NCBI RefSeq assembly: GCF_003122385.1
Contig: NZ_CP029255.1
Span: 3,596,001-3,660,000, forward strand
Length of the DNA: 64,000 nucleotides
Reading direction: 5' to 3'
From: Flavobacterium crocinum
GTDB taxonomy: Bacteria; Bacteroidota; Bacteroidia; Flavobacteriales; Flavobacteriaceae
Part shown: piece after piece, positions 1 to 9,409 of the stretch
Numbering within the stretch: the first letter of the stretch is position 1
Layout: each line of letters begins with the position of its first letter
The notes under the pieces: model-generated
Seen by the model: the letters and a program-made list of their open reading frames with translations, nothing else
What the model was told of the DNA's origin: nothing
The model's database searches: none
Program-made: the position numbers and the translations under genes

Positions 1-130
1 TCCTTCCTCCGTCAGGATGACAAACAGTGCGTAAAAAATCCTTTTTAATCCTTTAATCTGTGGCAAAAAAACTTTGTAGAGCTGCTTGCGGAGATCCTTC
101 CTCCGTCAGGATGACAAACCGTGCGTAAAA
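1..130. repeat. Two 36-bp direct repeats in leading intergenic DNA
   Basis: Positions 1-36 and 95-130 are identical except for one base (a at 26, c at 120). Each copy is followed by a diverged 'aatctgtggcaaaaaaactttg'-like segment, so the real repeated unit is longer and partly eroded. The rest of the stretch up to 418 is A/T-rich, with fragments such as 'gtgaattcgtggc', and I see no gene in it. It looks like decayed dispersed intergenic repeat DNA typical of Flavobacterium genomes. Confidence 0.75.
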
Positions 131-418
131 TTAATCTGTAGCAAAAAAAAACTTTGCGACTCTGTGCCTTTGCGAGATTAAATCTGCACAATCTGCAAGA
201 AAAAAAATCTTTTTTAATTCTTTATAATCAGTGGCAGAAAATTTAATTAGCGAAAATTCGTGAATTCGTGGCTAAAAAACTTCGTGCCCTAGCGTCTTTG
301 CGGCAAAAACACCCCGTACGTTTCAGTATCAAAAAATGTCGTTTGGGTAAGATTCTCCAAAAAAAAAGCGGTTTTGAGCTGTTATTTTGCGCCCAAATAT
401 GAGGTAATTCATTTAAAA

Positions 419-1564
419 ATGAAAAGTAAAATGACAAAACAGTTTTTTCAAAATAACGCAGCAATTGGCAGGATTGCAGTTTTATTGATTATAATTTCTT
501 TTTCTTCCTGCGGGAAAAGTGCCGATGCGCAAATGGCGCCTCCAAAACCGGAAGTTGACTTTCTACAAACCAATTCAGCTGACGGAGCAGTAGAGAAAAA
601 ATATCCCGGAACAGTCGAAGGTACTGTAAACGTTGATATAAAAGCTCAGGTATCAGGATATCTTGAAGCCATTTATGTTAAAGAAGGAGAATATGTAAAT
701 AAAGGACAATCTCTTTTTAAAATCAAAGGCGATGTGTATACAGAACAAGTAAACAACAGCCGTGCAGCTTACAAAAGTGCTTTGGCAAACTTAGCCAATG
801 CTAAACTGGAAGTAGAAAAAATTAAACCGCTTGTGGATGGAAAAGTTTTTTCGGACATGCAGTTAAAAACAGCGCAGGCCAATTACGAAGCCGCAACCGC
901 ACAAGTAGCACAGGCTAAAGCCGCTTTAGGATCATCTCAGTTAAATGCCGATTTCTCTTTGATTAAAGCTCCTGTAAGCGGCTATATTAGCCGTATTCCG
1001 AATCGTATCGGAAACTTAGTTACCCCAAACGACGCTGTTCCCTTAACTACGCTTTCTGAAATCAACAACGTATTTGTGTATTTCTCATTAACAGAAGCTG
1101 ATTATTTAGCTTTTTCTAAAGATTCAAAAGCCAATCAAACCGTAAGTTTAATTATGGCAGATGACAGCGAATACGATCAAAAAGGAAAACTGGAGGTAGC
1201 GAGTGGAAACATTGATCGTTCGACCGGAACAATTGCTTTAAAAGCCATTTTTCCAAATCCGAAAAAAATATTGCGTTCAGGCGGTTCTGCCCGAATTGTA
1301 TTAAACAAAAGTTTATCTTCTGTAATGACAGTTCCAATGGCTAGCGTAAAAGATATTCAGGATAAATTCTTTGTTTTTGTTTTGAAAGACGGCAATAAAG
1401 TCGCTATGGTTCCAATTGAAATTGCAGGAAGCGCCGGAGCAGATTACTTTGTGAAATCAGGCTTGAAATCGGGTGACAAAGTGGCTTTGAATTCTATCGA
1501 TGTACTTTATGATAGTATGGAAGTCGTTCCAAAAATCGCTGCTAAAAACTTAAGCAGCAAATAA
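419..1564 (+). CDS. RND efflux membrane-fusion (adaptor) lipoprotein, AcrA/MexA type
   Basis: This is the periplasmic adaptor joining the inner-membrane pump encoded next to the outer-membrane channel two genes on. With the start at 419 the protein has 381 residues. It opens with a hydrophobic segment and a lipobox (SFSSC, Cys at about residue 31), so it is probably an inner-membrane-anchored lipoprotein. After this come a biotinyl-lipoyl-like half (VDIKAQVSGYLEAIYVKEGEYV), an alanine-rich helical hairpin, the second lipoyl half (FSLIKAPVSGYISRI) and a beta-barrel/MP domain, the normal HlyD_D23/AcrA order. An upstream ATG at 374 is in frame but adds a non-signal-like leader, so 419 (or 431) is preferred. 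The pump gene begins 31 bp downstream, which supports an operon. Substrate cannot be read from sequence. Confidence 0.95.
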   Translation: MKSKMTKQFFQNNAAIGRIAVLLIIISFSSCGKSADAQMAPPKPEVDFLQTNSADGAVEKKYPGTVEGTVNVDIKAQVSGYLEAIYVKEGEYVNKGQSLFKIKGDVYTEQVNNSRAAYKSALANLANAKLEVEKIKPLVDGKVFSDMQLKTAQANYEAATAQVAQAKAALGSSQLNADFSLIKAPVSGYISRIPNRIGNLVTPNDAVPLTTLSEINNVFVYFSLTEADYLAFSKDSKANQTVSLIMADDSEYDQKGKLEVASGNIDRSTGTIALKAIFPNPKKILRSGGSARIVLNKSLSSVMTVPMASVKDIQDKFFVFVLKDGNKVAMVPIEIAGSAGADYFVKSGLKSGDKVALNSIDVLYDSMEVVPKIAAKNLSSK

Positions 1565-1595
1565 TTTTTGATTTTTAATATAAATAACATTTTCC

Positions 1596-4500
1596 ATGTT
1601 AAAAAATATAATAGACAGGCCGGTATTGGCCACAGTTATCTCTATTGTACTGGTAATATTGGGGATCATTGGTCTTACAAGATTATCGGTAACAAGATTT
1701 CCAGATATTTCGCCTCCAACGGTTATGGTGAGCGGTTCCTATCCGGGAGGAAACAGTGAAACCGTTATTCGTTCGGTGGTTACGCCATTGGAAGAACAGA
1801 TTAACGGAGTTGAGAATATGCAGTACATTAAATCGACTGCGAGTAATGACGGATCTTTTTCAATCAGCGTTATTTTTAAGCAGGGTATAGATCCGGATCA
1901 GGCTGCGGTAAACGTGCAGAACAGAGTACAGCAGGCAACACCGAAACTGCCTCAGGAAGTAGTTCGTATGGGACTTACGACTTCCAAGCAGCAGAATAGC
2001 ATGATCGTTATTTTCAACTTATATACAGATGATAATAGCAAATATGACGAGCTGTTTTTACAGAATTATGCGAATATCAATCTTGTACCACAGATGAAAC
2101 GTGTTCCAGGTGTTGGACAGGTTCAAATTTTTGGTCAGAAAGATTATTCGATGCGTATCTGGCTGGATCCTCGAAAAATGGCGAATGCAGGTTTAGTTCC
2201 TTCAGATGTGACACAGGCGATTGCAGAACAAAGTTTAGAATCGGCTCCAGGGAAATTGGGAGAAGAATCAAAAGCAGCTTTAGAATATGTAATTCGTTAC
2301 AAAGGAAAAAAGAACAAACCGGAACAGTATGAAAATATTGTGGTTAAAAATAACGGAAGTAATGTTCTAAGATTAAAAGATGTTGCGAGAGTTGAATTTG
2401 GTTCAATTTCTTATAGCGGAGACAACAAATCGAATAGTAAAAATGCGGTTACGATGGCAATTTTACAGACTTCGGGTTCCAATGCAAACGATATTGAAAT
2501 CGGAATCAACAAAGAAGTGGAAAGATTATCTAAATCTTTTCCTCCGGGTATTAAATACGTTAATGTAATGAGTACCAAAGAAAGATTGGACGAAGCAACA
2601 GGACAGGTAAAGTCGACTTTGTTTGAAGCTTTTATTCTGGTATTTATTGTCGTATTTATATTCCTTCAGGACATTCGCTCAACGATTATTCCAGCAATTG
2701 CAGTGCCGGTAGCCATTGTGGGAACGTTTTTCTTTTTATTGGTTTTTGGATTCACCATTAATATTTTAACGCTTTTTGCTTTGGTACTGGCCATTGGAAT
2801 TGTGGTCGATGATGCGATTGTGGTCGTCGAAGCCGTTCACAGTAAAATGGAAGAAGACGAAGGAATTTCGGCTAAAGAAGCTACTCACGGCGCAATGGCA
2901 GAAATTACAGGAGCGGTTATTTCGATCACTTTGGTGATGTCGGCGGTATTTATTCCAATTGGATTTATGACCGGATCTTCGGGGATTTTCTACAAACAAT
3001 TTGCTTATACATTAGCTATTGCGATTATTATTTCGGCTGTAAATGCCCTGACGTTAACTCCTGCATTATGTGCGCTTTTGCTAAAGAATCACGGAGATAA
3101 ACATGGCAATCATGACCATAAAACGAGTTTTAAGGACCGATTTTTCGTTGGTTTTAATACGAGTTTCAACAACTTAACAGGAAGATACATTAAAGGGGTT
3201 CGTTTCCTTATTGGAAGAAAATGGATTGCAGCAGGATTGGTTACAGGAATATCAGCTTTAGCGGTTTACATGATGATGTCTACTCCAAAAAGTTTCGTTC
3301 CGTTAGAAGATGACGGATTTATGGTGTACAGTTTATCAATGCCACCAGGAACAGCTTTGGACAGAACAACCGCTGTAATTCAAAGAATGGAAAAAGAATT
3401 ATCCGGAATTGAAGCTATTGATGTTAATACCAGTATTACCGGTTTCAACATATTAAGCAACAGTGCGAGTACGGCTTACGGTTTAGGATTTATCAAATTA
3501 AAACCTAAAAAAGTAAGAGGCCCTGTAAAGGATATTGAAGAAATCATGAATATCGTAAACGGCAAATTAGCTAAAATCAAAGAAGGTTCAATCATGGTTT
3601 TCAGAATGCCTCCTGTTGAAGGATTTGGTGTAACGAGTGGTGCCGAAATTGTGTTACAAGACAGAATGGCGAGAAGTCCGGAAGCTTTAAAAGCAATGTC
3701 GGATAAAGTAATAGGACAAATTATGCAGCAGCCGGGAGTGCAGTATGCCTATACTACTTTTAGAGCCGATTATCCACAATTGGAATTAGAAGTTGATGAA
3801 GATAAAGCCCGTCAAATGGGAGTAAATATCAAAGAACTTTTAGGTAATATCCAAACGTATTTTGCCGGAGATCAGTCGTCAGATTTTACCCGATTTGGTA
3901 AGTTTTACAGAGTGAATGTAAAAGCAGACGGAATTTTTAGAATGGATCAGGATGCGTTTAACGAAATTTTTGTTCGAAATAATGAAATGCAGATGGTTCC
4001 TGTAAAATCAATCGTGAAATTCCATAAAGTATACGGTCCGGAATCGGTAAACCGATATAACCTTTATAATTCTGTTAATATTACAGCAATGGCATTACCG
4101 GGTTACAGTAATGGTCAGATTATGGGGAATTTAGAAACCATGTTAGACAAACTTCCGGCTGATTATAGTTACGAATGGACAGGTTTAAGTTTGGAAGAAA
4201 AAGCCGGAGGAAACCAAACGGTTGCCATTTTCGGATTATGTCTCTTGTTTGTATTCTTTTTACTGGCAGCACAATACGAAAGTTACTTATTGCCATTAGC
4301 AGTATTGCTTTCTATTCCGGCAGGTATTTTAGGTGCATTTGCCGGAGTTAAAGCCGTTGGTTTGGATAATAACATTTACGTTCAGGTTGGTTTAATCATG
4401 CTCGTTGGATTGCTCGCTAAAAATGCCATTTTGATTGTGGAATTTGCGCTTCAAAGACGTTTAGCCGGATTAAGCATTGTCGAAGCCGCGATTGAGGGGG

Positions 4501-4751
4501 CAAGATCAAGGTTACGACCAATTATCATGACTTCATTGGCCTTTATTGTCGGAATGATTCCGTTGATGTTTGCTTCGGGAGGAACTGCAGTTGGTAACCG
4601 ATCTATTAGTGTCAGCGCAGCTGTAGGAATGTTAAGCGGTGTTATTTTGGGAATTTTTGTAATTCCGCTGCTGTTTATTGTGTTCCAGTATTTACAAGAA
4701 AAAGTATCTGGAAAGAAGATTGCAGCACAAGTTCAAACTATAAAAGAATAA
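1596..4751 (+). CDS. RND multidrug efflux transporter, HAE1 family (AcrB/MexB-like)
   Basis: Proton-driven inner-membrane pump of 1051 residues, full length for AcrB homologues. The N-terminus (FIDRP-like MLKNIIDRPVLATVIS) is characteristic. Proton-relay aspartates are present as the DD pair at about residues 405-406 in TM4 (GIVVDDAIVVVE), and the matching TM10 lysine is at about 942 (LLAKNAILIVEFA). The cytoplasmic linker between TM6 and TM7 is histidine-rich (HGDKHGNHDHK). The two large periplasmic loops have porter-domain sequence. The gene sits between adaptor and channel genes, and the next gene starts 2 bp after its stop. This is a hydrophobe/amphiphile-type pump, not a CzcA metal pump, judging by the periplasmic regions. 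The exact drug range is unknown. Confidence 0.96.
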   Translation: MLKNIIDRPVLATVISIVLVILGIIGLTRLSVTRFPDISPPTVMVSGSYPGGNSETVIRSVVTPLEEQINGVENMQYIKSTASNDGSFSISVIFKQGIDPDQAAVNVQNRVQQATPKLPQEVVRMGLTTSKQQNSMIVIFNLYTDDNSKYDELFLQNYANINLVPQMKRVPGVGQVQIFGQKDYSMRIWLDPRKMANAGLVPSDVTQAIAEQSLESAPGKLGEESKAALEYVIRYKGKKNKPEQYENIVVKNNGSNVLRLKDVARVEFGSISYSGDNKSNSKNAVTMAILQTSGSNANDIEIGINKEVERLSKSFPPGIKYVNVMSTKERLDEATGQVKSTLFEAFILVFIVVFIFLQDIRSTIIPAIAVPVAIVGTFFFLLVFGFTINILTLFALVLAIGIVVDDAIVVVEAVHSKMEEDEGISAKEATHGAMAEITGAVISITLVMSAVFIPIGFMTGSSGIFYKQFAYTLAIAIIISAVNALTLTPALCALLLKNHGDKHGNHDHKTSFKDRFFVGFNTSFNNLTGRYIKGVRFLIGRKWIAAGLVTGISALAVYMMMSTPKSFVPLEDDGFMVYSLSMPPGTALDRTTAVIQRMEKELSGIEAIDVNTSITGFNILSNSASTAYGLGFIKLKPKKVRGPVKDIEEIMNIVNGKLAKIKEGSIMVFRMPPVEGFGVTSGAEIVLQDRMARSPEALKAMSDKVIGQIMQQPGVQYAYTTFRADYPQLELEVDEDKARQMGVNIKELLGNIQTYFAGDQSSDFTRFGKFYRVNVKADGIFRMDQDAFNEIFVRNNEMQMVPVKSIVKFHKVYGPESVNRYNLYNSVNITAMALPGYSNGQIMGNLETMLDKLPADYSYEWTGLSLEEKAGGNQTVAIFGLCLLFVFFLLAAQYESYLLPLAVLLSIPAGILGAFAGVKAVGLDNNIYVQVGLIMLVGLLAKNAILIVEFALQRRLAGLSIVEAAIEGARSRLRPIIMTSLAFIVGMIPLMFASGGTAVGNRSISVSAAVGMLSGVILGIFVIPLLFIVFQYLQEKVSGKKIAAQVQTIKE

Positions 4752-4753
4752 TA

Positions 4754-6163
4754 ATGAAAATACTATATAAGATTGGAATTGTTTTACTTATCGGAACGAT
4801 CATGACATCGTGTGTGGTAGGAAAAAAATATTCCCGTGAAGATTTAAAAGCTCCGGAAAAATACCGTGAAGAAATTGCGGTTACCGGAGATACGATTTTA
4901 CTTCCGTGGAAAAGCTATTATAAAGATCCTTTGTTGGTTAATTTGATTGAAAAAGCCCTCGTTAAAAACAACGAGGTGCTTATTGCAATGAAAAGTATGG
5001 AACAACTTGACCTTAGTTACAAACAAGCCAAGTTGTCCTTACTTCCAACACTTGATTTTGATGCAGGAGCCAGCCGCGCTTATCAATCCAAAAACTCTTT
5101 AAACGGCTCGTTAAGTGCTCAGTTTATCGGGAAAGATTATATGGACGATTACAGCGCTAACCTTCGTATGTCTTGGGAAGTAGATATTTGGGGAAAAGCA
5201 GCCATGCAGAAACGTGATGCAAAAGCAGCTTATTTTGCTCAGAAAGAAAACCTTTCGGCATTAAAAACCCGAATTATTGTTCAGGTAGCACAAGCTTATT
5301 ATAATCTTTTAGGTTTGGATGAACAGCTGAAAATTGCAGAGAAAAACATCGAATTGAGCACAAGTACTTTAGATATGATGAAATTGCAGTACAATTCGGG
5401 ATCTATTAGTTCTTTGGCTGTAAACCAAACGGAAGCTCAGAAAAAAACGGCTGAATTATTAGTACCATTAGCGAAAGCGAATATTGCCGTTCAGGAAAAT
5501 GCTTTACAGATTTTATGCGGTGAATATCCAAACAGTATAGAACGTGCCGGAAATATTGATGCTGCAGAAATAAATGTAGTGTTTCCAACAGGAATTCCGG
5601 TTTCACTTTTAAGCCGAAGACCAGATGTAAAAGCCAGCGAATATGCGGTAATGTCTGCAACAGCAAAAACGGGCTTGGCAAAAGCAGCCATGTATCCGAC
5701 TTTAAGCTTAAATCCGTCAATTGGAGTGAATTCATTTGAATTTGATAAATGGTTTGATTTTCCGGGATCGGTCACCAAAAATATCGCTGCAAACCTTGCT
5801 CAGCCAATTTTTAGAAAAAAAGCATTGAGTACAGCTTACAAAGTAGCAGTTTTAGAGCAGGAAAAAGCAGAAGTTCAGTTTAAACAGTCTTTTATAACAG
5901 CTGTCGGAGAAGTAAACGATGCGATGTCGAGACTGAAATATACTGATGAAAGAATTGTTTTAGCCAAAGAAAAAGCACAATCTCTGGACAAAGCCACTTC
6001 TGATGCATCTTTACTTTACAAAAGTGGTATGGCCAATTATTTAGAAGTCATAACGGCTCAGAATAGTTCACTTCAAAATGATTTGGATGTGGTAACTATA
6101 AAACTCGAAAAACTAAATGCAGCCATTAATCTTTATCGCGCCTTAGGAGGCGGAGTAGAGTAA
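4754..6163 (+). CDS. Outer-membrane efflux channel lipoprotein, OprM/NodT (TolC) family
   Basis: This is the third component of the tripartite pump, forming the outer-membrane exit duct. At 469 residues it is the usual length. Signal peptide with lipobox IMTSC (Cys20). The two repeated OEP domains are recognisable from the conserved NLRMSWEVDIWGK segment and the LLSRRPDVKASEYAV motif in the middle, typical of the NodT/CusC/OprM lipoprotein branch. It starts 2 bp after the pump gene, so translation is probably coupled. A hairpin 20 bp downstream probably ends the operon. Confidence 0.95.
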   Translation: MKILYKIGIVLLIGTIMTSCVVGKKYSREDLKAPEKYREEIAVTGDTILLPWKSYYKDPLLVNLIEKALVKNNEVLIAMKSMEQLDLSYKQAKLSLLPTLDFDAGASRAYQSKNSLNGSLSAQFIGKDYMDDYSANLRMSWEVDIWGKAAMQKRDAKAAYFAQKENLSALKTRIIVQVAQAYYNLLGLDEQLKIAEKNIELSTSTLDMMKLQYNSGSISSLAVNQTEAQKKTAELLVPLAKANIAVQENALQILCGEYPNSIERAGNIDAAEINVVFPTGIPVSLLSRRPDVKASEYAVMSATAKTGLAKAAMYPTLSLNPSIGVNSFEFDKWFDFPGSVTKNIAANLAQPIFRKKALSTAYKVAVLEQEKAEVQFKQSFITAVGEVNDAMSRLKYTDERIVLAKEKAQSLDKATSDASLLYKSGMANYLEVITAQNSSLQNDLDVVTIKLEKLNAAINLYRALGGGVE

Positions 6164-6181
6164 AAACTCCTGATTTATTAC

Positions 6182-6232
6182 AATTCGCCATCACTGTAAG
6201 GAAACTTCAGAGGTGGTGAATTTGTATTTTAA
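6182..6232 (+). terminator. Hairpin with T-rich tail after the efflux operon
   Basis: Positions 6182-6192 can pair with 6212-6222 over 11 bp, including two G-U wobbles. A tail with T-runs (tttgtatttt) follows. It lies 18 bp after the outer-membrane factor stop codon. It is a plausible intrinsic terminator, though wobbles and the 19-nt loop make it modest. Confidence 0.45.
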
Positions 6233-6251
6233 TTGATTTTGAATTAGTGAA

Positions 6252-7033
6252 ATGGACAAAATTACTTTTACCCGTTCAGAACTTTATGGTTTAGTTTGGA
6301 AGTTCCCACTTGTACAAATTGCAAAACACTATGAAATTTCTACGATGGGAATAAAAAATGCCTGTGCTAAACTGGAAATTCCGCTGCCCAAAAACAAACA
6401 TTGGACTAGGCCGGAATACAAACGTATGAATATTCCAAAATTGGCTTTCAATTATAAAGTACACAATGAAATCAGTATTTTAAAAAAAAGATACGAGATG
6501 CAGTTTAGAACTGCTTCCAAACCAACACCTTTGCAAGAACTGGCTGGAAAATAAAAAGTGATGAGAACGCACCTTTGCAAGTTCCTAAAATGCTGAAAAA
6601 GCCTGTTGCTATTGTAACAGCAACAGAAAAGCATTGGATTAACAAAGCCTTAAACGATGGAATTTATGAACCTAAATCTAAAGTTTTGGACTTAAATGTT
6701 TCTGTTGATAGTGTAAACAGGGCTTTGCTATTTATGGATGCTTTTATAAAATTGATAGAATACCGTGGTCATAAATTTGGAAAAAGTGAAGACGGTTTTG
6801 ATACTGTTTTTTTCAGCAACGGAATTGAAATTAAAGTAGATTTAAGAGAAGCTTTAAAACGAATTACAGCAAACGGTTTAAGAGAAACTACAGAATATGT
6901 TTTTACAGGCGATTTTATTTTTAGAGTTTCAAGAGAATCGGATAAAAAAGAATGGCGAGACGGACGTATTTCTTTAGAAGATAATCTGGCAATCATTACA
7001 GCCAAATTAGAATTAATGGCAATGGAAGAATAA
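6252..7033 (+). pseudogene. HTH-like hypothetical protein split by a single-base frameshift
   Basis: Two adjacent reading frames (6252-6554 and about 6560-7033) become one protein of about 260 residues if one A is added to the A-run at 6548-6551. The joined reading passes smoothly through ...LQELAGKIKSDENAPLQVPK. The N-terminal 55 residues (RSELYGLVWKFPLVQIAKHYEIS, then KLEIPLPKNKHW) resemble a DNA-binding segment seen in conserved bacterial hypotheticals of the type 'RxELYxLVWxxPLxxLAKxYGIS...LxIPxPxxGYW'. The C-terminal half (MLKKPVAIVTATEKHW to the end) looks like the same family's second domain. Function is not known. The break is either a real inactivating indel or a sequencing error. 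The downstream half alone would have to start at a TTG (6575). Confidence 0.7.
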
Positions 7034-7036
7034 TAT

Positions 7037-7072
7037 AACCTGCTGAAATTAATCACATTCAGCAGGTTTTTT
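7037..7072. terminator. Bidirectional intrinsic terminator between convergent genes
   Basis: A perfect 11-bp inverted repeat (7037-7047 with 7058-7068; AACCTGCTGAA) has a 10-nt loop. T-rich sequence follows on the plus strand and an A/T-rich tail lies on the other side. It lies 4 bp after the stop of the frameshifted gene (plus strand) and 8 bp after the stop of the minus-strand gene at 7076. Confidence 0.85.
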
Positions 7073-7075
7073 TAT

Positions 7076-7582
7076 TTAATTGATTTCCTTTTTTAAAAAC
7101 AGTTGTTTTGCAGGAAGATTTTCAGCTACAGTTCCAGAATAATTAAATGCTGAATATCCCATTTCAATTAAATTTTCTCTCAAAATCAAGTCAGATTCAA
7201 AGATTTTTACCCAAATAAAATCGTGTTTTCTTTGTCTGGCGATTTCTTCAACGCGATTAAAAAGAAGCTGAATTTCTTCAGCACTAAAATGTACGATATG
7301 TTCAATGCAGATTGGTTTTGAAGCTTCGATTTTTTCATTAAATATTCGGTTGGAATTCAATTGAAGAAAAGAAGACGGAATTTCATTTTCATGAATCCTT
7401 AAAACTTCTATATTAAAATCATTTTGGACTTTAAAAAGTTCCGGAATAGAAAGATATTCAGAAACATATTGTTCTCCGATAATTTTCGAAAGAAATAAAT
7501 CAGAGTAGAATTTTTTGGCTTTAGCTTCCATATCGGTAGCTGTATCCAGTATTATAACTACAAATTGTGCTTTTTTAGACAT
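7076..7582 (-). CDS. Hypothetical protein with a weakly GNAT-like C-terminus
   Basis: About 168 residues from the ATG at 7582 (MSKKAQFVVIILDTA). An in-frame ATG at 7609 adds nine residues and cannot be excluded. The last 60 residues (FNRVEEIARQRKHDFIWVKIFESDLILRENLIEMGY ...) have the spacing of the end of a GNAT acetyltransferase fold, where a long helix and 'ENxxEMGY' precede the last strands. There is no clear acetyl-CoA P-loop (Q/RxxGxG/A), so enzyme activity is doubtful. It is transcribed from the same strand as the AraC regulator upstream (7677-8534) and could be cotranscribed with it across 94 bp. Confidence 0.65.
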   Translation of the reverse strand: MSKKAQFVVIILDTATDMEAKAKKFYSDLFLSKIIGEQYVSEYLSIPELFKVQNDFNIEVLRIHENEIPSSFLQLNSNRIFNEKIEASKPICIEHIVHFSAEEIQLLFNRVEEIARQRKHDFIWVKIFESDLILRENLIEMGYSAFNYSGTVAENLPAKQLFLKKEIN

Positions 7583-7676
7583 GTTTTCAGGTATTGAATT
7601 TCCATACAAAGCTGCGGTTATTTGTTTGGTAAGAAAAGGGAAAGAAGTCTGAAATGTTGGTCAGAAAGTCGGTTTT

Positions 7677-8534
7677 CTAGATACTGTTTCGATATTCTAA
7701 AGGAGAAATTTGTGTATAATTTTTAAAGAATTTTCCAAAAACAGACTGGTTGGAAAAATGTAAAGTATCGCTTATTTGATTAATGGTTAAAGATTTATTC
7801 TGAAGCAGTACTTTGGCTTCTAAAATAATCATTTCGTCAATCCATTCACGAGTCGTTTTACCGCTGTTGTTTTTAATCACTTCTGAAAGGTATTTTCGTG
7901 TCACATTTAGGTTTTCTGCATAATACGACGGAGAACGATGTTGGATAAAATCTTTTACCAAAAGTTCTTTAAATCTTTCAAACAGCGGATTCTGACTTTC
8001 CTTTTGCGGCAGATTTTGTTTCATCGAATCCAGTTCGAATATCAAAACATACAAATAACTTCGAAGAATAGAAGCCTGATGAAAATGATCTGTTCGAAGA
8101 TTTTCCTGAATTAAACTAAAAAGTTGTTCGAATTTGGTTCTGTTTTTTTTCTCCAAAGGAAATACATGCATTTCGCTGTTTTCGAAAAAATCATATTGAG
8201 AAAGAAAAAAGACATTCGTTTGGGTTTCGAGAAAAAACTTTGGTTTAAAAAAGATAATATCCATTAAAATTTCCTCGCTGTTTTTGCTGAAACTTCGAAT
8301 CACATTTGGCCCAAGTGCGAGCATTGCCGGAGCTTCAATTACAATTTTATCCAATCGCGTCTGTAATACAATGCTACCTTTTTTTAGAAATTCAATGGCA
8401 TAACTTTCAGCCCGATACGGAATATCAATGTACGGATGTTCTTCGATCTGTACATAAAAATAATCTTTGTGATCATTTTCGTCTGTAAACAGACTTTTAT
8501 GATGCTCGAGTGAATAAGTATCGATTTTGCTCAT
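7677..8534 (-). CDS. AraC family transcriptional regulator
   Basis: 285 residues. The N-terminal ~170 residues resemble a cupin-type effector domain (strand-rich, HPYIDIPYRAESYAIEFLKKGSIVLQT). The C-terminal ~95 residues are a two-HTH AraC/XylS DNA-binding domain: YYAENLNVTRKYLSEVIKN (first HTH), then the conserved TINQISDTLHFSNQSVFGKFFKNYTQISPLEYR ending. The length is standard for one-component Bacteroidota AraC regulators. The target is unclear; the nearest same-strand gene is the hypothetical at 7076. Its 5' side opens onto about 1 kb of repeats rather than a divergent partner. Confidence 0.9.
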   Translation of the reverse strand: MSKIDTYSLEHHKSLFTDENDHKDYFYVQIEEHPYIDIPYRAESYAIEFLKKGSIVLQTRLDKIVIEAPAMLALGPNVIRSFSKNSEEILMDIIFFKPKFFLETQTNVFFLSQYDFFENSEMHVFPLEKKNRTKFEQLFSLIQENLRTDHFHQASILRSYLYVLIFELDSMKQNLPQKESQNPLFERFKELLVKDFIQHRSPSYYAENLNVTRKYLSEVIKNNSGKTTREWIDEMIILEAKVLLQNKSLTINQISDTLHFSNQSVFGKFFKNYTQISPLEYRNSI

Positions 8535-8797
8535 TTTCTATGGAGCTTTTTTGGAAGTTTAATTTCTCAAATATAAGGAAAATTACGTGTTTTATGGAGA
8601 AATGAGCCGTTCCGATGGAACTCATTTGATTGCGTTCAATTTATTTCAACGGATTGAAATCCGTTGCTACAATATTGTTCATTCCTACGGAATTCTTTTG
8701 ATTTTGGATAATTCATTTCAATGGATTCCACCGTTACCATATTTTCCAATCTACGGAATTTGGTTAAATAGTTTTCCAGTTTTTAATTAAGAATCTA

Positions 8798-8899
8798 AAA
8801 GAGCCGTTAGGCTCGAGCCATTTTGTAGGGCTGGATTTTAATCCAGTTAAAACAAAGTATGTCCCAAATATAAAGAGCCGTAGGTTCGATACATATTTT
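8798..8899. repeat. 102-bp direct repeat, copy 1
   Basis: Matches 9267-9368 with a constant offset of 469 bp and a handful of substitutions. Inside are two small palindromes: GAGCCgttaGGCTC-like, and CTGGATTttAATCCAG near 8831-8846. No coding potential. Confidence 0.85.
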
Positions 8900-9266
8900 G
8901 CAGTTGTTACAATATTTTTCCATTCCTACGGAATTCATTTCCACAAAAGCCAGTTTGTTTTTACGATCATTTGTTCCGTAGGAACATTTCATCGGTAGAA
9001 TAAATGATGGTGATGATTGTTTTACGTTCCGTAGGAACGTTTGAAATTTTGTAAAAAAACGTATAAATTAAACGTTCCTACGGAACGAAAATCTGGGATG
9101 TCTATATTTTTTTCTACCAACGAAACATTCCTACGGAATGATGATTGGAATTAGAAATGATAAATTTTAATTAGTGATAAATGTAAATGATTAAAGTTGC
9201 TACACTATTTTTTTCATTCCTACTGAATTTGATTAAACCATTCAATTAGATTTTAAATAGATACAT

Positions 9267-9368
9267 AAAGAGCCTTTAGGCTCGAACCATTTTGTAGGGC
9301 TGGATTTTAATCCAGTTAAAACAAATTATGTCCCAAATATAAAGAGCCGTAGGTTCGATTCATAGTTT
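9267..9368. repeat. 102-bp direct repeat, copy 2
   Basis: Partner of the repeat at 8798-8899, with the same order of internal palindromes. The sequence between the copies is filled by the regularly spaced TTCC/GGAA palindromes, suggesting that the whole block was assembled by repeat insertion or duplication. Confidence 0.85.
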
Positions 9369-9409
9369 ACAAAGCATTTCAATAAAGCTCATTAAAGTAT
9401 TGTGTAAAA

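Noticed and set aside
1..373. Minus-strand 73-residue ORF at 243-464
   Set aside because: Overlaps the adaptor gene start and is a translation of repeat-like A/T-rich DNA.
4754..6163. Copper/silver (Cus-type) efflux system linked to the copper locus
   Set aside because: The pump matches HAE1 drug exporters rather than heavy-metal RND pumps; it lies more than 20 kb away from the copper-associated genes.
6559..6582. Programmed -1 ribosomal frameshift in the 6252 gene
   Set aside because: No X-XXY-YYZ slippery heptamer in the correct frame at GGA AAA TAA and no clear downstream stem; an indel or sequencing error is simpler.
8922..9228. CRISPR-like array
   Set aside because: Spacing of the palindromes is regular, but the shared repeat is only 13-17 bp and changes (ATTCC, GTTCC, ACGTTCC forms); some intervals themselves contain other repeats, and no cas gene is present.
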